From Gnetum montanum (Eukaryota; Streptophyta; Gnetopsida; Gnetales; Gnetaceae), in assembly GCA_015680685.1 (NCBI GenBank), contig MNCI01016384.1, forward strand, positions 62,966 to 87,635: a stretch of 24,670 nt of DNA, given 5' to 3'. The notes under the pieces were generated by a model. The model was not told the DNA's origin. It ran no database searches and saw only the letters and a program-made list of their open reading frames with translations. Position 1 is the first letter of the stretch, and every line of letters starts with the position of its first letter. Positions 1 to 10,279 of the stretch are shown here, piece after piece. Both the position numbers and the translations under genes were made by a program.

Positions 1-301
1 TTCCATGCCAAGAGAGACCATAGAAACTGGTGGATGGATGGATGAAGTGAACTCATTACCTACCATATCAAAAGAAACATACCTTAGTATCAACATTGTC
101 ACTTAAAGGTAAAAACCAAACATTAGCAATCAACATGAAAATAGTTCATACCATCATGCAGAACACTTATTGGGTGATAAACTTATAGGGTGGATCACAC
201 ACAAAAAATGGAAAAGTATAACGATGCTGTAAAATAAAAATAAGAAGAGTTAAAGAAATGTGTAAAACAAAAACTTAAAAAGAGCTTAGGGCCCCAAATG
301 A
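1..301 (-). other. Region 3' of pol in the outer element, no gene
   Basis: This stretch lies downstream of integrase in the element's orientation and has no credible ORF. It aligns along its length with 6450-6800 of the inner element, differing by scattered substitutions and a shorter CA run (the inner copy has an expanded CACACA tract near 6651). That paralogy is the main evidence that it belongs to the element. A GGGCCCCA block near 291 recurs at about 5698 and 6794. Confidence 0.7.
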
Positions 302-1470
302 TCAGCATAGGTGGCCATCTCCCCCATGACTGAATTGCAAGGGAGAGCTCAGAAATAGAGAGTGAGGTTTCCCACTAGTGGAGGTGTAATTTGTACTGGT
401 TGTTGTAGGTTTACGGAAACGTTTTGTTTGTTGTACATTAACCAATAATCTTTTATCTAGGCTGTCAGGCTTGTATATCATCATGGCTCCAAAGGGGAAG
501 GTTGTATGAATAATATAGGATCCTTCCCACAATGTTTGAAATTTTGTACGCTGAGGTACATGCATGGGATTCCAGTAAAGGACCTTGTCTCATAGTTAGT
601 ACCTAAACCTTCGAATTCTTAAGTCATGACGTTGTTTACTATGTGGTTTGTGCAACTCATTTGATGATAGTGCAACCAATCTATTCTTGTCTAGCACGTT
701 CAGAGTTGTCAACCGTTGTTTTTGTGCTAGGTTGAGGTCTAGGTGGAGGTTGCAAGCCATGGATAGTGTACGAAGCTCATTCTGTATAGGGAGATTTGGT
801 AGTTTCCCATACACTAACTCATAGGGAGAATAGCCTATAGGGAGCTTCCAAGTGGAGCGGTACGCCCAGAGAGCGTCATTCAGTTTTGTGCTCCAGTCTC
901 GCCTAAATTTGCTAATCATTCTCGTTAATATTTTAGTAATCTCCTGGTTAGTAACCTTGGCTTGGCCATTAGCTTGGGGGTGGTAAGGTGTGGTCAATTT
1001 ATGCTCAACCCCTAAGCGTTGCATCAATTTGCGAAAGGATGCACCCATAAAATGTGTTCCATTATCAGAGATGAGTGCACGTGGCACACCAAACTTGTTT
1101 ATGATTTTTTGTTGTACAAATCATGCAGCCGTAGATGATGTGCAGTCTGTTACTACGGCCACTTTAGCCCATTTGGTTAAATAATCAACAGCAACGATGA
1201 TATATGCCTTTCCATTGGACATCGGTGTAATAGGCCCCATAAAATCTATTCCCCAGATATCAAAGGGTTCCAAAGGTTGAATCCATTGTTGCAGACCCTC
1301 CATTCAAGCAATCATTCCACCATCACATTGGCAGCGTTCACAAGATTGGGCAAAATGATGGGCATCCAAAAATAGTTTTGGCCAATAATATCCTATAAGC
1401 AGGACCTTGGTAGTTGTTCATCTCCCAACATAGTGACCCCCATAGGGGCCCTCATGAGCATCCTGGAGAA
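302..1470 (-). pseudogene. Retroviral-type integrase, degenerate
   Basis: Integrase inserts element cDNA into host DNA. Reading down the minus strand, the zinc-binding region comes first (His pair in HEGPYGGH, then CERC near 1330-1440). The catalytic core follows, with WGIDFMGP (first Asp) near 1240 and SDNGTHF (second Asp) near 1060. The third catalytic position, normally Glu in a GQAE context, reads GQAK near 970. A C-terminal module ends near 302. Stops interrupt the frame at 1304-1306 (TGA), between 1121 and 1087 (TGA), and just above 565 (TAA, TGA), and there are more stops in the zinc region. The GPY-like motif reads as GSY. With a lost catalytic Glu and several stops, it cannot encode active integrase. 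Family assignment is secure; the exact N-terminal limit is not. Confidence 0.9.
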
Positions 1471-1576
1471 CTTTTAATTGATCCTAATTGGGCACACACC
1501 ATCGAACCAAGCCATCAAGACAGACTTTATAGAGTTGTCCCTTAATTTCCATGAAGTACTTGGTTTTGTGAAGAAA

Positions 1577-3462
1577 CTATTGTTTCTTCCTAAAGTCCAA
1601 CCCCTGTGGTGTTTGTTGGAAAATGAGATAAGTAAGAATGCTACTATACCAATTTATTTCCGTGGGTTCATCATTTACTACACCAGCAAAGAGGGTTTCA
1701 TCAGGAAAATGGTCAGATACAACATATTCATCCTCTTTGTTGTCCCAATGCAACTGAGATAGGTGATCTGCGACTACATTCTCGGTGCCTTTGCGATCTA
1801 CTATTGTTAAATCGAACTCCTGAAGAATTACCAACCAACATATGATACGTGGGCTAACTATTGGCTTGTTCATAAGGAACCTAATTACACTATGATTCAT
1901 ATGGATGTATACTTTGTAGCCCAATACATAGTGCCTAAATTTGTCCAATGCAAACACTATAGCCATTAATTCATTTTCCATAGTCATGTAGTTGAGTTGT
2001 GCATCGGTGATACTTCTACTAGTACAATGGATGTAATAAGGTCATTTTTGTTCATCTAATTGTGTCAGTATGGTTCCTGAGGCGTAATTAGATGCATCAG
2101 TCATGATATGGAATGCCCTGGACCAGTCAGGGGCTTGTAGAATGGGATTTTCCACGAGTCTCTATTTAAGAGTTTGGAATGCTCGTTCACATTCCCTGGT
2201 CCATTCGAATGGTGCATCTTTTTTCATTAATTCCACCAATGGCTTAGCAACTTTGGAGAAGTTCTGGATAAATCTCTTGTAGTAGCCAGTGTGTCCAAGG
2301 AATGACCAAATGTCTTTGACAGTCTCTGGTTATCAGGTAATTCCTTGGATAACTTTAATTTTTTTTGGGTCCACCTCTATTCCTGATTGTGAAACTTTAT
2401 GCCCCAATACTATGCCCTCTTGAACCATCAAATGGCTTTTCTGCCAGTTGAGCTTGAGGTTGGTTTCAACACATCGTTTTAATACTTGCTCCAACTGGTC
2501 AAGGGCTTGATCAAAGCTTGTCCCATAAGTGGAGAAGTCATCCATAAGGACTTCTACTCTGTTACCAAATTGCTGCTGAAAGATGCTTAGAACTAATCGT
2601 TGGAATGTGGCAAGGCATTGCACAAGCCAAAAGGCATTTTTTTATATGCAAACGTTCCCCAAGGACTAGTGAAAGTTCTTTTGGCTTGGTCTTCTAGTGT
2701 GATTCGTATTTGGTTGTACCCACTATACCCATCCAAAAAACTATAGTAGCGATGCCCTGCTATCATGTCTAAGACTTGGTCAACAAATGGCAATGGGAAG
2801 TGATCTTTGAAGGTTTCCATATTCAATAGCCTAAAGTCTATACACACCCTCCATTTTCCTCCTTTCTTTGGTACAATTACAAGAGGGCTAACCCATTCGC
2901 TATTAGCAATGGGGTAAATGAACCCAGCCTTGAGAAGTTTCTCTATCTCCTCTTTTACTATTTGTCTTAACTTCGGGTTCAATCGCCTTTGCGGTTGTTT
3001 GCAAGACTTCATGGAGGGGTCCGTGTAAATCCTATGCTGGCATATCCTAGGGTCTATTCTAGTTAGTTCAAGGTATGACCATGCAAAGGTTGTTGACCAC
3101 TTATTTATTACCTTCAACAAACTTTCTTTTTGCTTGGGTGCGAGCTTTGCATTGATGATTACCGATTTTTCATTTTTAAGGGTCATGTATTCCAAACCAG
3201 TGGGCAATGGTTTTAAATATAGGGACTCTTGTTTAAACTTCTCAGGAATCCCCAATTTCCCCCAATTAATTTTTTTAGGATTAAGGGCTGGAAGTTGGCC
3301 ACAAACCTGCTCAAGTGCATCCATGCTTTCAACGTAAGTACTAGTTATCCCTTCAATTAGTTCCATGCATGTTATTGAGTTTCTCTCTAGATCAGCTATC
3401 AGCCACTAGGTGTCTTCTTGTTGTGTAGCTGCTGCATATAGGCATTGTTGTATGTCAACATC
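1577..3462 (-). pseudogene. Reverse transcriptase - RNase H, degenerate
   Basis: RT copies element RNA into DNA and RNase H removes the RNA strand. The minus-strand reading shows the RT fingers (VSPLVIVPKKGGKWRVCIDF), motif A (FLDGYSGYNQI), motif B (MPFGLCNA) and motif C (LMDDF near 2535). The connection region follows (SFLGHTGYYKRF near 2290), then RNase H with MTDASNYASG near 2100 and ENELMAI near 1970. A one-base deletion at about 2612 shifts the frame within motif B, splitting RT into 2593-3366 and 2333-2623. Stops also occur near 2333, 2165 and 2050, and one TAG lies in the protease-RT linker near 3408. The RNase H TDH Asp position reads MNH (Asp to Asn). RT catalytic aspartates survive, but the gene is broken. 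Confidence 0.92.
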
Positions 3463-4351
3463 TTATGCACACTTATTGTATGCAGGCAATGTTAAACTTT
3501 GCATCACCCATGATTTCTGCACGCAATGGCACCCTCTGTCATCATATGCGATGCATGGAACTCTCTTCCTCTCAATCTTCCCAAAAGTATTTTTCTTGGA
3601 TATTTCCAGGGAAAGATTGTGGATTCCTAGGAATGCATCAATTGTGCTCAGCCATGCTCTTCCCATTATTATGGAAAAATCTCCCTTGTCATTATTTATT
3701 TGGATCACTAGGAAATTGACTGGGTAGGACCAGCCACCCACAGTGGTAACAATGTCCTCAACCTGTCCCAATGGAATAGTGATGGATTGGTCAGCTAGCT
3801 CTAAGAAAATATTTCTCTTCTTGAGTGGAGGCAGGTTTCAAGCTTTATACAATTCTTGCGAGATTAAGTTGACTCTAGAGCTTGAGTCAAGAAGAGCCTT
3901 ATGAGGTTCATTCCTAGCGACTTGAAGGTAAATGAGGGGACTCCCAGGATTAGATAATTTCTTGGAAAGGTGGCCCACCTTAATCCAGTCGATTACGGTA
4001 TGTGTTAACATAACCGTGTGCATTGGGCACATCTTTTTGTTTGAAGGGGTTCCCGAAACCTTATTTGCTATGGCGATGTTTAGATGTTCAACCGCTTGTA
4101 ACGGTGAGGGCTTAGTTGGATTGTTGGCTCTGAAGAAAGGTTGTTTCGGCTTAAAACTATTAGGACCAACTGAGAATTGAGGATTGGAAGCCCTCATGAC
4201 ATTAGGTTGTTGCGGTTGTGTGGGAAATACCCTTGGCATTGTTGGAGTGGTTGGTCATGGAGCTGTTGGCGTGAGAGGTGCGGATGGATTTGGAGGATGG
4301 TATTCATGTGGGGTGTTCCTTCCTGGAGGGGAAGTCTGATGATATTCCTGG
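3463..4351 (-). pseudogene. Protease and C-terminal gag of the outer element, degenerate
   Basis: The minus-strand ORFs 3838-4239 and 3463-3771 carry a retropepsin-like domain. LIYLQVARNEPHKALLDSS is followed by VNLIS, and the FSIIMGRAWLSTIDAFLGI stretch follows the flap. The active-site DSG reads DSS, so the conserved Gly is lost. A frame break separates the two ORFs near 3771-3838. A Pro/Gln-rich gag-end linker occupies 4180-4330. It aligns with 6996-8006 of the inner element, which is longer toward gag. Homology to gag stops at about 4351, where inner-element LTR sequence begins; the missing gag is explained under findings. The domain assignment is firm and the junction position is good to a few bases. 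Confidence 0.88.
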
Positions 4352-5129
4352 ATATCTTTTATGTTTTATGTCTTCTATGCTAAAGGGGCGAAGGGTTGAG
4401 AAACTAACTAACTCTAACTAATGAACTAAGTCTAAATTAACTAGCGTCAACATCCGTTCCCACTTACCGTACACACCCTGAACTATGCAACCGTGGCTAC
4501 TAAACGCTAATCGTTACTGGGATCACCACGCGTAACGCATGTGCTCGAAGTGGTCATACTGAGGCACTTAACTAGCCTAAGCGTAATGAGCATCTGTTCC
4601 TTGACTAGCCGTACACATCCTTAAATGCTCGTAATCAAGTCGTACTCATTCTGTATTCTAGGAGTTGAGGGTGAGAGAATCTAATCGTGATGAGCAGCCG
4701 ATTCCTTGATTAGCCGTACACATCCGTAAATGCTCGTAATCAAGTTGTACTCATGTCATGCTACTGCAGGGTAATAAATAACAGGTAATAAATAACAAGT
4801 AATAAATCCTATTCCATGCACTGCAAGGTTTATCCACAAATCTTGTCTTTATTGTCATACACAACTTGCGTTCAGGTATAATGTTGATCGAATAAAGCTC
4901 TGTTTACTTGGGGACTCCTACTGCAGGCACATGGAAAATATTCTATCTCTGGAGTGATCAATCTACGAGAGTTTCCCTACTTCTAGCCTAGGATGGGAAA
5001 TAAGGGGAGTGCCACCTCTTATTTATAGATTTTGCGATGGACCGCGATATCGCGTACGCGACATCACAGGGGATGATGTGATATCGCATGGGATGTGATA
5101 TCATGGCTCATGCGAATTGCATCCCATCA
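4352..5129 (-). repeat. 3' LTR of the inner element, truncated at its outer end
   Basis: It aligns with 10471-11244. The first 190 bases of the plus-strand LTR sequence (10281-10470 in the other copy) are missing, replaced directly by gag sequence of the outer element. The inner end is CATCA at 5125-5129, adjoining the PPT. It contains the TATA element (minus-strand TATAAATA at 5020-5027), a minus-strand AATAAA at 4848-4853, the 104-base internal duplication (copies from 4586 and 4690) and three GATATC sites between 5046 and 5102. Confidence 0.9.
5020..5027 (-). promoter_or_regulatory. LTR TATA box
   Basis: TATAAATA on the minus strand, at the same place in all four LTR copies (5020-5027, 11152-11159, 13084-13091, 21190-21197). 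The AATAAA at 4848-4853 is 167 bases downstream, the same distance as in the 10281-11244 LTR. Conservation of both signals at fixed spacing supports a U3-R layout. Confidence 0.7.
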
Positions 5130-5141
5130 TACCCCCATGAC
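5130..5141 (-). other. Polypurine tract of the inner element
   Basis: On the minus strand GTCATGGGGGTA directly precedes the LTR start TGATGGG. The same sequence adjoins the LTR at 21261. In Ty3/gypsy elements the purine run here primes plus-strand DNA synthesis. The tract is short (five Gs), but its exact placement against the LTR in two diverged elements supports the call. Confidence 0.7.
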
Positions 5142-5314
5142 TGAATGAAAACTCATCCTCGAGTTCCTTACAATAATATCGGGAAGGTATGGAATTATTA
5201 AGGGGAATGGAACTAATGGGATGACATGTGAACGGATCATCATTATAAGACTTGACAAAACTAGTGTTCATAACAACAAGGGTGAACACCTTATTACAAT
5301 GACATCAGGCCTTT

Positions 5315-5370
5315 GTTGGCAGCTGAGAAAGAAAGAGAGAGAGAGAGAAAGAAGTGTTGCTGCTGCCAAC
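5315..5370. repeat. GA microsatellite inside a 9-base inverted repeat
   Basis: GTTGGCAGC at 5315-5323 and GCTGCCAAC at 5362-5370 are perfect reverse complements enclosing a GA-rich loop of 38 bases. It could form a small hairpin. No function can be assigned. Confidence 0.6.
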
Positions 5371-6225
5371 GCCAAGATTGCACCTTTTTTGTCCATCCGT
5401 AAGTGCGTCATAGATCTTGCTCCTTGCATAGCTGCTTCAACTCTGCTCCATTCCAAGTGTTTGCTCCAGATCGAATCCGTTGTTTGTATGATTACCATCT
5501 GCACACACAACACAATCTTATATTAGCAAGGGTAAATGAATCATCATGTCATTGATACCTTGCTTCGGCGTAGGTCCATTGGCTAGGTTGTGGTATGGCC
5601 AATACGGATTGAGAGATATAGTAATGATGACTACCGAAGGTGTAGGGGTTAGGAAGAAAATCAAAAAATTTGGGGCTAGGAGAAAATTGAAAAAATCGGG
5701 CCCCATACCCCCATGACTAATCACGAACCTCCAGTAGCATGAAAATGGAGAAAGGAAAGGAGTAAGAAAGATAGCTAAAAAGGGACAACTATGGCATCGA
5801 TGAAATGGCTATCAAGATGGAAATGAACAAAATAAAATTAATTGCAAAATGTTAGGGGAAAGAATTTAACTAATGCTCCAAATAGGAATGTCAGTGGGTC
5901 CTCCCCAAAGCAGGCTCATGCCCTTAATGCCCTGACAAGNCATCTAGTGACTTCGCATTAATACATTTGGCTAAACCATCCACTTGAAGTAACAAGAATG
6001 CATCCTTCAAGAGCCATCACGATTCCGATGAAACAAAGGAAAGAATGGGAAGCGAGAAGGGATTTAGGTAGAGGGAACACTTTTGGTTCCACAACCTGTG
6101 CTTGTAGCCCAATTTTATTTGTCTAAGGGGTGTGCTTTAAATTCTCACTTTGTCTTTTTTTTTGTGTTTTTATGCATGAGAACCACACCATGCAAAGACT
6201 GTTTATTCTTATTGTCTCAGCTTCC

Positions 6226-6301
6226 GATAATTGGGTAACATTGGAACGGTGAGAAAACTCANTGATAATTGGGTAACATCGAAACGGCAAAAAAAAAACT
6301 C
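6226..6301. repeat. Two-copy 38-base tandem repeat
   Basis: GATAATTGGGTAACAT begins at 6226 and again at 6264, each followed by a variant of GGAACGGTGAGAAAACTCA. The second copy runs into an A tract. An N lies at 6262 near the copy boundary, so assembly uncertainty is possible. Confidence 0.75.
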
Positions 6302-6862
6302 AAAAAGAAAACATCTAAGCACCCAAGAGAAGGGCCAACACAATAGCATCAAGTTTCCTTGAAGTCACACCCTTTTCAATCCTTGAGTCCTTCCTTATTT
6401 TGAGAAATACCTGGTCACCAATTCGTTAAGTTCTTATTAGAAGGGGACTGTACATTTCCAAACCAAGAGAGACCATGGAGTGTTGTGGATGAATGGATGA
6501 AGTGAACTCATTTCCTACCATATCAAAAGAAACATACCTTAGTATCAACATTGTGACTTAAAGGTAAAAACCAAACATTAGCAATCAACATGAAAACAAT
6601 TCATACCATCATTTCAAACACTTATTAGGTGAAAAACTTACAGGGTGGATCACACACACACACACAAAATGGAAAATGTGTAACGATGTTGTAAAACAAA
6701 AACAAGAAAAGTTAAAGAAATTTGTAAAACAAAAATGTGTAAGACAAAAACGTTGTAAAAAAATGTGTAAAACAAAAATCAGAAAAGAACTGAGGGCCCC
6801 ATATAATTAGCATAGGTGGTCATCTCTCCCATGACTGAGTTGTAAGGGAGAGATCTAAAATA

Positions 6863-8006
6863 ATGAGCACCTATTTGAATTTCTAAGAAGTTTCCAACTT
6901 CTCCCAATTGATGATCTTAGATTAAGGGGTGGAAGTTGGTGACACTCATATTTCAATGTATATATGCTTTCGTTATGGGCATCGGTTTCCTCAGTTCATT
7001 CCATGCATATTTGTCTACTCCTTCTAGTAGCTGTCAACCATGGGGTGTCTACTACTAGTTGTGTGGTTGCTACATACAGGCATCTTTGTTTCAAAGTTTC
7101 AAGAGCACACCTATTACATGGAGGCATTTCCTCCATGTCATCACCCGATGAATCACTGTATGTGATGCATAGAACTTTCCTCTTCTCGATCTTTCCACAA
7201 ATGTTTATCTTAAAGATTTCCAAGGAAAGATCGCAGATCCTAAGGCATGCATCTACTGTGCTTAGCCATGCCCTTCCCATTATAATTGAGAAGTCCCCTT
7301 CGTTTTTATTAACTTCAATCACTAGGAAATCAGCTGGGTAAGACGAACCACACACAGAGGTCATGATGTCCTCCACCAATCCCAAGGGAATGGTGATGGA
7401 CTGGTCTACCAGCTCTAGTTGAATGTTGCTCTTCTTAAGTTGGGACAGATTCCAGGCATGATACATCTCTCGTGAAATTAAGTTGACTCCAGAACCTGAG
7501 TTAACAAGAGCCCTATGTGGTTCATTTCTGGTGACCTGTAAATAGATTAAGGGACTCCCAGGATCAGTTAGTTTCCTGGGAAGGTGGCCTACCTTGATCC
7601 ATTCAATTACAGTATGCATTAACATAACCATATGCGTTAAGCTCTGTTGGATTGAAGGGTGCTCCAAAGTGTTAGATGGTGGAGGAGTGTACATGGGCTC
7701 AACCACTTGTTGTTGCGAGAGTTTATTTGGGCTTCTAGTTCTGAAAAAGGGTCTTCTCTTTTTACAGTTGTTAGAACCAGCAGCAGATTGGATATTTACA
7801 GCTCTTGCAGCGTGATGTTGCTGTGGTTGAGGAGGAAGTTCCCCTTGCATTGTTGGAGCAAAAGGTGTTATGGGAACCACTACTGGTGGAAGAGGTGCGG
7901 ATAGATTTGGAGGATGGTGTGGGTATGGAGTGTCTCCCGGAGGAGAAGGAGTCTTTCTAAAGTACTCCCAAACTTGGTAGTGACGGTGGGGAGTTGAGTG
8001 ACTCAT
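6863..8006 (-). pseudogene. Protease domain ORF of the inner element with short pol remnant
   Basis: The minus-strand ORF 6996-8006 is open for 336 codons. Its first ~100 residues are Pro/Gln-rich gag-end linker. It then carries a retropepsin-like domain: HLPRKLTDPGSPLIYLQV, the active-site string VNSGSGVNLIS and FSIIMGRAWLSTVDACLRI. The catalytic Asp of DSG is Asn here (a G-to-A change), so the protease should be inactive even though the frame is open. Below 6996 the sequence matches the pol linker that leads to RT (near 3230-3400 in the outer element), with stops. It ends at the AAATA junction at 6858-6862, after which 3' untranslated sequence follows directly. Confidence 0.85.
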
Positions 8007-8120
8007 AGAGTCACTTGGAGAAATCGACTGCTACAGATAATATCCATAAGGGTCAGGCTACCAGTAAGGGTACTGATGTTTCAGTGATGGCATCCCCCAT
8101 GACTGTGGGTATTTCCACTG

Positions 8121-8624
8121 CTAATGTTGTCCGATGGGTTGTGGTGGAGTTCCACTTGGATAATACATTAAGGGTTGGTGGAACTGCCTTGGGTTACCTT
8201 GTGGATAAGGTAATCTTCGAGGTGTTTGCCGTTGGTTGAGTCTTGGATTAAGCACATACATCCCAGACTCCTGTAGATGTGAGATAATTGGACAACATCC
8301 CTTAGGATGGTCATAGTGGCGGATCTCACATCCACCATCATCATCTGTGTCAGAGTCCACAGCCAAATTGGAGTTAGTGATTTTCCCCTTACCCTTATTA
8401 TGTGCAGGGCCTCAATCTCTCCACTTTTTCTTACCTTTGTCACTACTTTGTTCTACCTTAGACTCTTCTACAATTTTTAAGATAGTTTCAATTTTAGAGT
8501 CTAAGGAACTCCATACGTCGTCTACCTTAGCCGCTATTTCAGTTGTTAACTTTTGAAGTGGCAAGGTCTTTCTATTCACCAACTCTTTGATTGGTGACTC
8601 ATCCTCTTCATCGCAAAACTTCAC
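8121..8624 (-). pseudogene. Gag C-terminal region of the inner element
   Basis: Minus-strand reading in one frame from 8624 gives an acidic/Lys-rich segment that ends in KKKWRD and a TGA near 8412. It continues in the same frame into GPAHNKGKGKI and DSDTDDDGG. A short string with Cys, two His and Cys spacing (CEIRHYDHPKGC, near 8300) follows. This looks like a damaged gag zinc knuckle, with Arg where a second Cys would be expected; that reading is inference. A Pro/Gln/Tyr-rich tail ends at 8121. It lies between the capsid-like gag domain and protease as expected. Confidence 0.6.
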
Positions 8625-8705
8625 TCCCTTCTTCCAAAGAGAGGGATCATGGTTGTACTCTTCTGCACTTTCCCTTTTTCATAGTTCACCTTCTTCTTTT
8701 GCTAT

Positions 8706-10139
8706 TTATTCCAACAAATGATGTACTTCATGGACTCTAAGTTGTGAAAGTTTCCCTTGGGCATAAGTTCCAAGGGTTCTTCTAGTTTCATGCCTTAGCC
8801 CATCCATGATGTGGCGAAGTTGATCCCGCTGAGCATACCCATGTCCCAGGCAACGATGTAATAATGTGTAGTAGTGGATCATGGCAGCATCCAAGGGTTC
8901 ATGAGTACCTTGCTTCCAGCCTTGTATCTGCTTACACAAATTGGACACTTTGGAGTACGTTTGATACTTTTCGTTGAACAGTTCTAGTATCGTACTCCAC
9001 CTCCTGATGGTTTCCGGTTCTAAGGACCAGTACCAACTCTCTGCTTCTTTGGTGAGTGTCCTTGGGAACAACTTAAGTTTTTGCCACTCGTTTTCTATAT
9101 TCTGCAAGGCACAGGCATCGTGGAATGCCTGTAAATGATTTTGCAGATCTGCATTGTATCCCCCTTCAAATCGTGAGATATTGTTCATGTCTAAATGTTT
9201 GATCCGACTATCTTTTAAATGCCTTGTGGGAATCCTAACTACCTCCATTATGTCAAGCATACTTTGGGTTACGAGTAGGAGCTCATCATGATCATCTCTT
9301 TCATGACGCCTATGATGTCTACGTTGTTCCCTACTCTCCCTATGTCCTTGCCCTTGTCCTCTCTCTCAACTTTCCCGTCGAGGTCTCTTGTTTTGTCTAC
9401 CTTTATCCTCTCCATTGTGTTCATGATGGCTACGTCCAGATGTGGAAGGAGATGGTGAGTGATGTGAAAAAGGAAAAGAAGAAGGGGAACCATCACCATG
9501 ACAATGTTTCTTGCCTTCTATTCTGCTGCTACGGCCCCGATTGTGGTGACGATCTAAGTGCCCATCCTTAACATGAGTGGTTGTTCCCTCTGTGAAAAGT
9601 TGGTGTTCACGGGCATCAGAACCATGGTTATGTATCGTTGATCACAGGTTCTGATACCCAACCTCCTCCTCATCGTTAGGAGGGGGAACATCATTTGCTA
9701 AAGAACCCGTTATAAGGGGTTCCTCATCTCCTATTTTGCTAAGGACGTGCGGACCTTTGCCCTTCAAAAGTGTATGTTGGCTCTCCTTCCTTGAGTCTCT
9801 CATACATTGTGCTTCTGTGGAATGATAATCCCTCGTATCAAATTCTTCCACAACGTATTCAGCATATAATTTAGTCATGTCAATCTGTGCCAAGGCACAG
9901 AAAAGCATGCGAGAGACTGATCGATCTGGGGGTAACACAATGTTACCTTGCAAATCTCTCCATCGCAGCTGTTCGTCTTGATGGAGGATAAAGGTAAAGT
10001 TTGGAATATACTCATTGCGATGAGTATAAACTATCTTGTATTGTTTAGGACTTGGCTGATTTTGGCTATGTGTTTTATGTTGCCGACTGTCTCGTGTATG
10101 GTCCTTAGGTGGTGAGTTGCTCTTATGAGAAGAAGACAT
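8706..10139 (-). pseudogene. Gag of the inner element, interrupted by stops and a frame break
   Basis: Gag forms the particle in which the element RNA is copied. The start MSSSHKSNSPP at 10139 parallels MSSSSSHKSTSPR at 12330. The N-terminal ~165 residues (9642-10139) end at a TGA that is an Arg codon (CGC) in the 11245-12330 copy. A His/Arg/Ser-rich linker follows at 9269-9640, with another stop. The Retrotrans_gag-type domain lies at 8706-9260, including ESWYWSLEPETIRRWS, LFNEKYQTYSKVSNLCKQI and LLHRCLGHGYAQRDQLRHIM. The domain matches that family by its WY(W)xL start and LLRRCPxHG-like motif. The protein is not intact. Confidence 0.85.
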
Positions 10140-10261
10140 TTTTATCAGTGTGCTAATTCACCGTTATATAAATTTTTTATCTTGATCAACTTGAAGATTC
10201 ATTTAGGTTCACAACAATGTGAATGATATCCTTATGTTCTATTCGGTGCACAAACACTTAG

Positions 10262-10279
10262 TCCCCGACAACGACGCCA
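10262..10279 (-). other. Primer-binding site, tRNA-Asp type
   Basis: The plus strand reads TCCCCGACAACGACGCCA, matching the 3' end of plant tRNA-Asp with CCA (TCCCCGGCAACGGCGCCA) at 16 of 18 positions. Both differences are G to A. It lies one base from the LTR boundary at 10281, so on the element's own strand it is a PBS starting TGGCGTCG. As I recall, Athila-type elements use this tRNA, which agrees with the pol affinity. Confidence 0.85.

Larger units (their letters stand above)
5142..6862 (-). other. 3' internal region of the inner element, no intact gene
   Basis: This lies between the pol remnant and the 3' LTR, where Athila elements carry an additional ORF. Only short ORFs remain. Minus-strand 5268-5513 encodes 81 residues with a hydrophobic stretch (GAILALAAATLL followed by Leu/Ser repeats), but the Leu/Ser part comes from a GA microsatellite at 5329-5352. 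A 9-base inverted repeat (5315-5323 and 5362-5370) flanks that microsatellite. PPT-like CCCCCATGACT sequences recur near 5708 and, in weaker form, near 6826. Single Ns stand at 5940 and 6262. The part above about 6450 matches 1-350 of the outer element. Confidence 0.65.

Noticed and set aside
5268-5513. Possible env-like ORF with a transmembrane stretch in the inner element
   Set aside because: Part of the hydrophobic segment comes from a GA microsatellite, the ORF is 81 residues, and nothing else env-like surrounds it.
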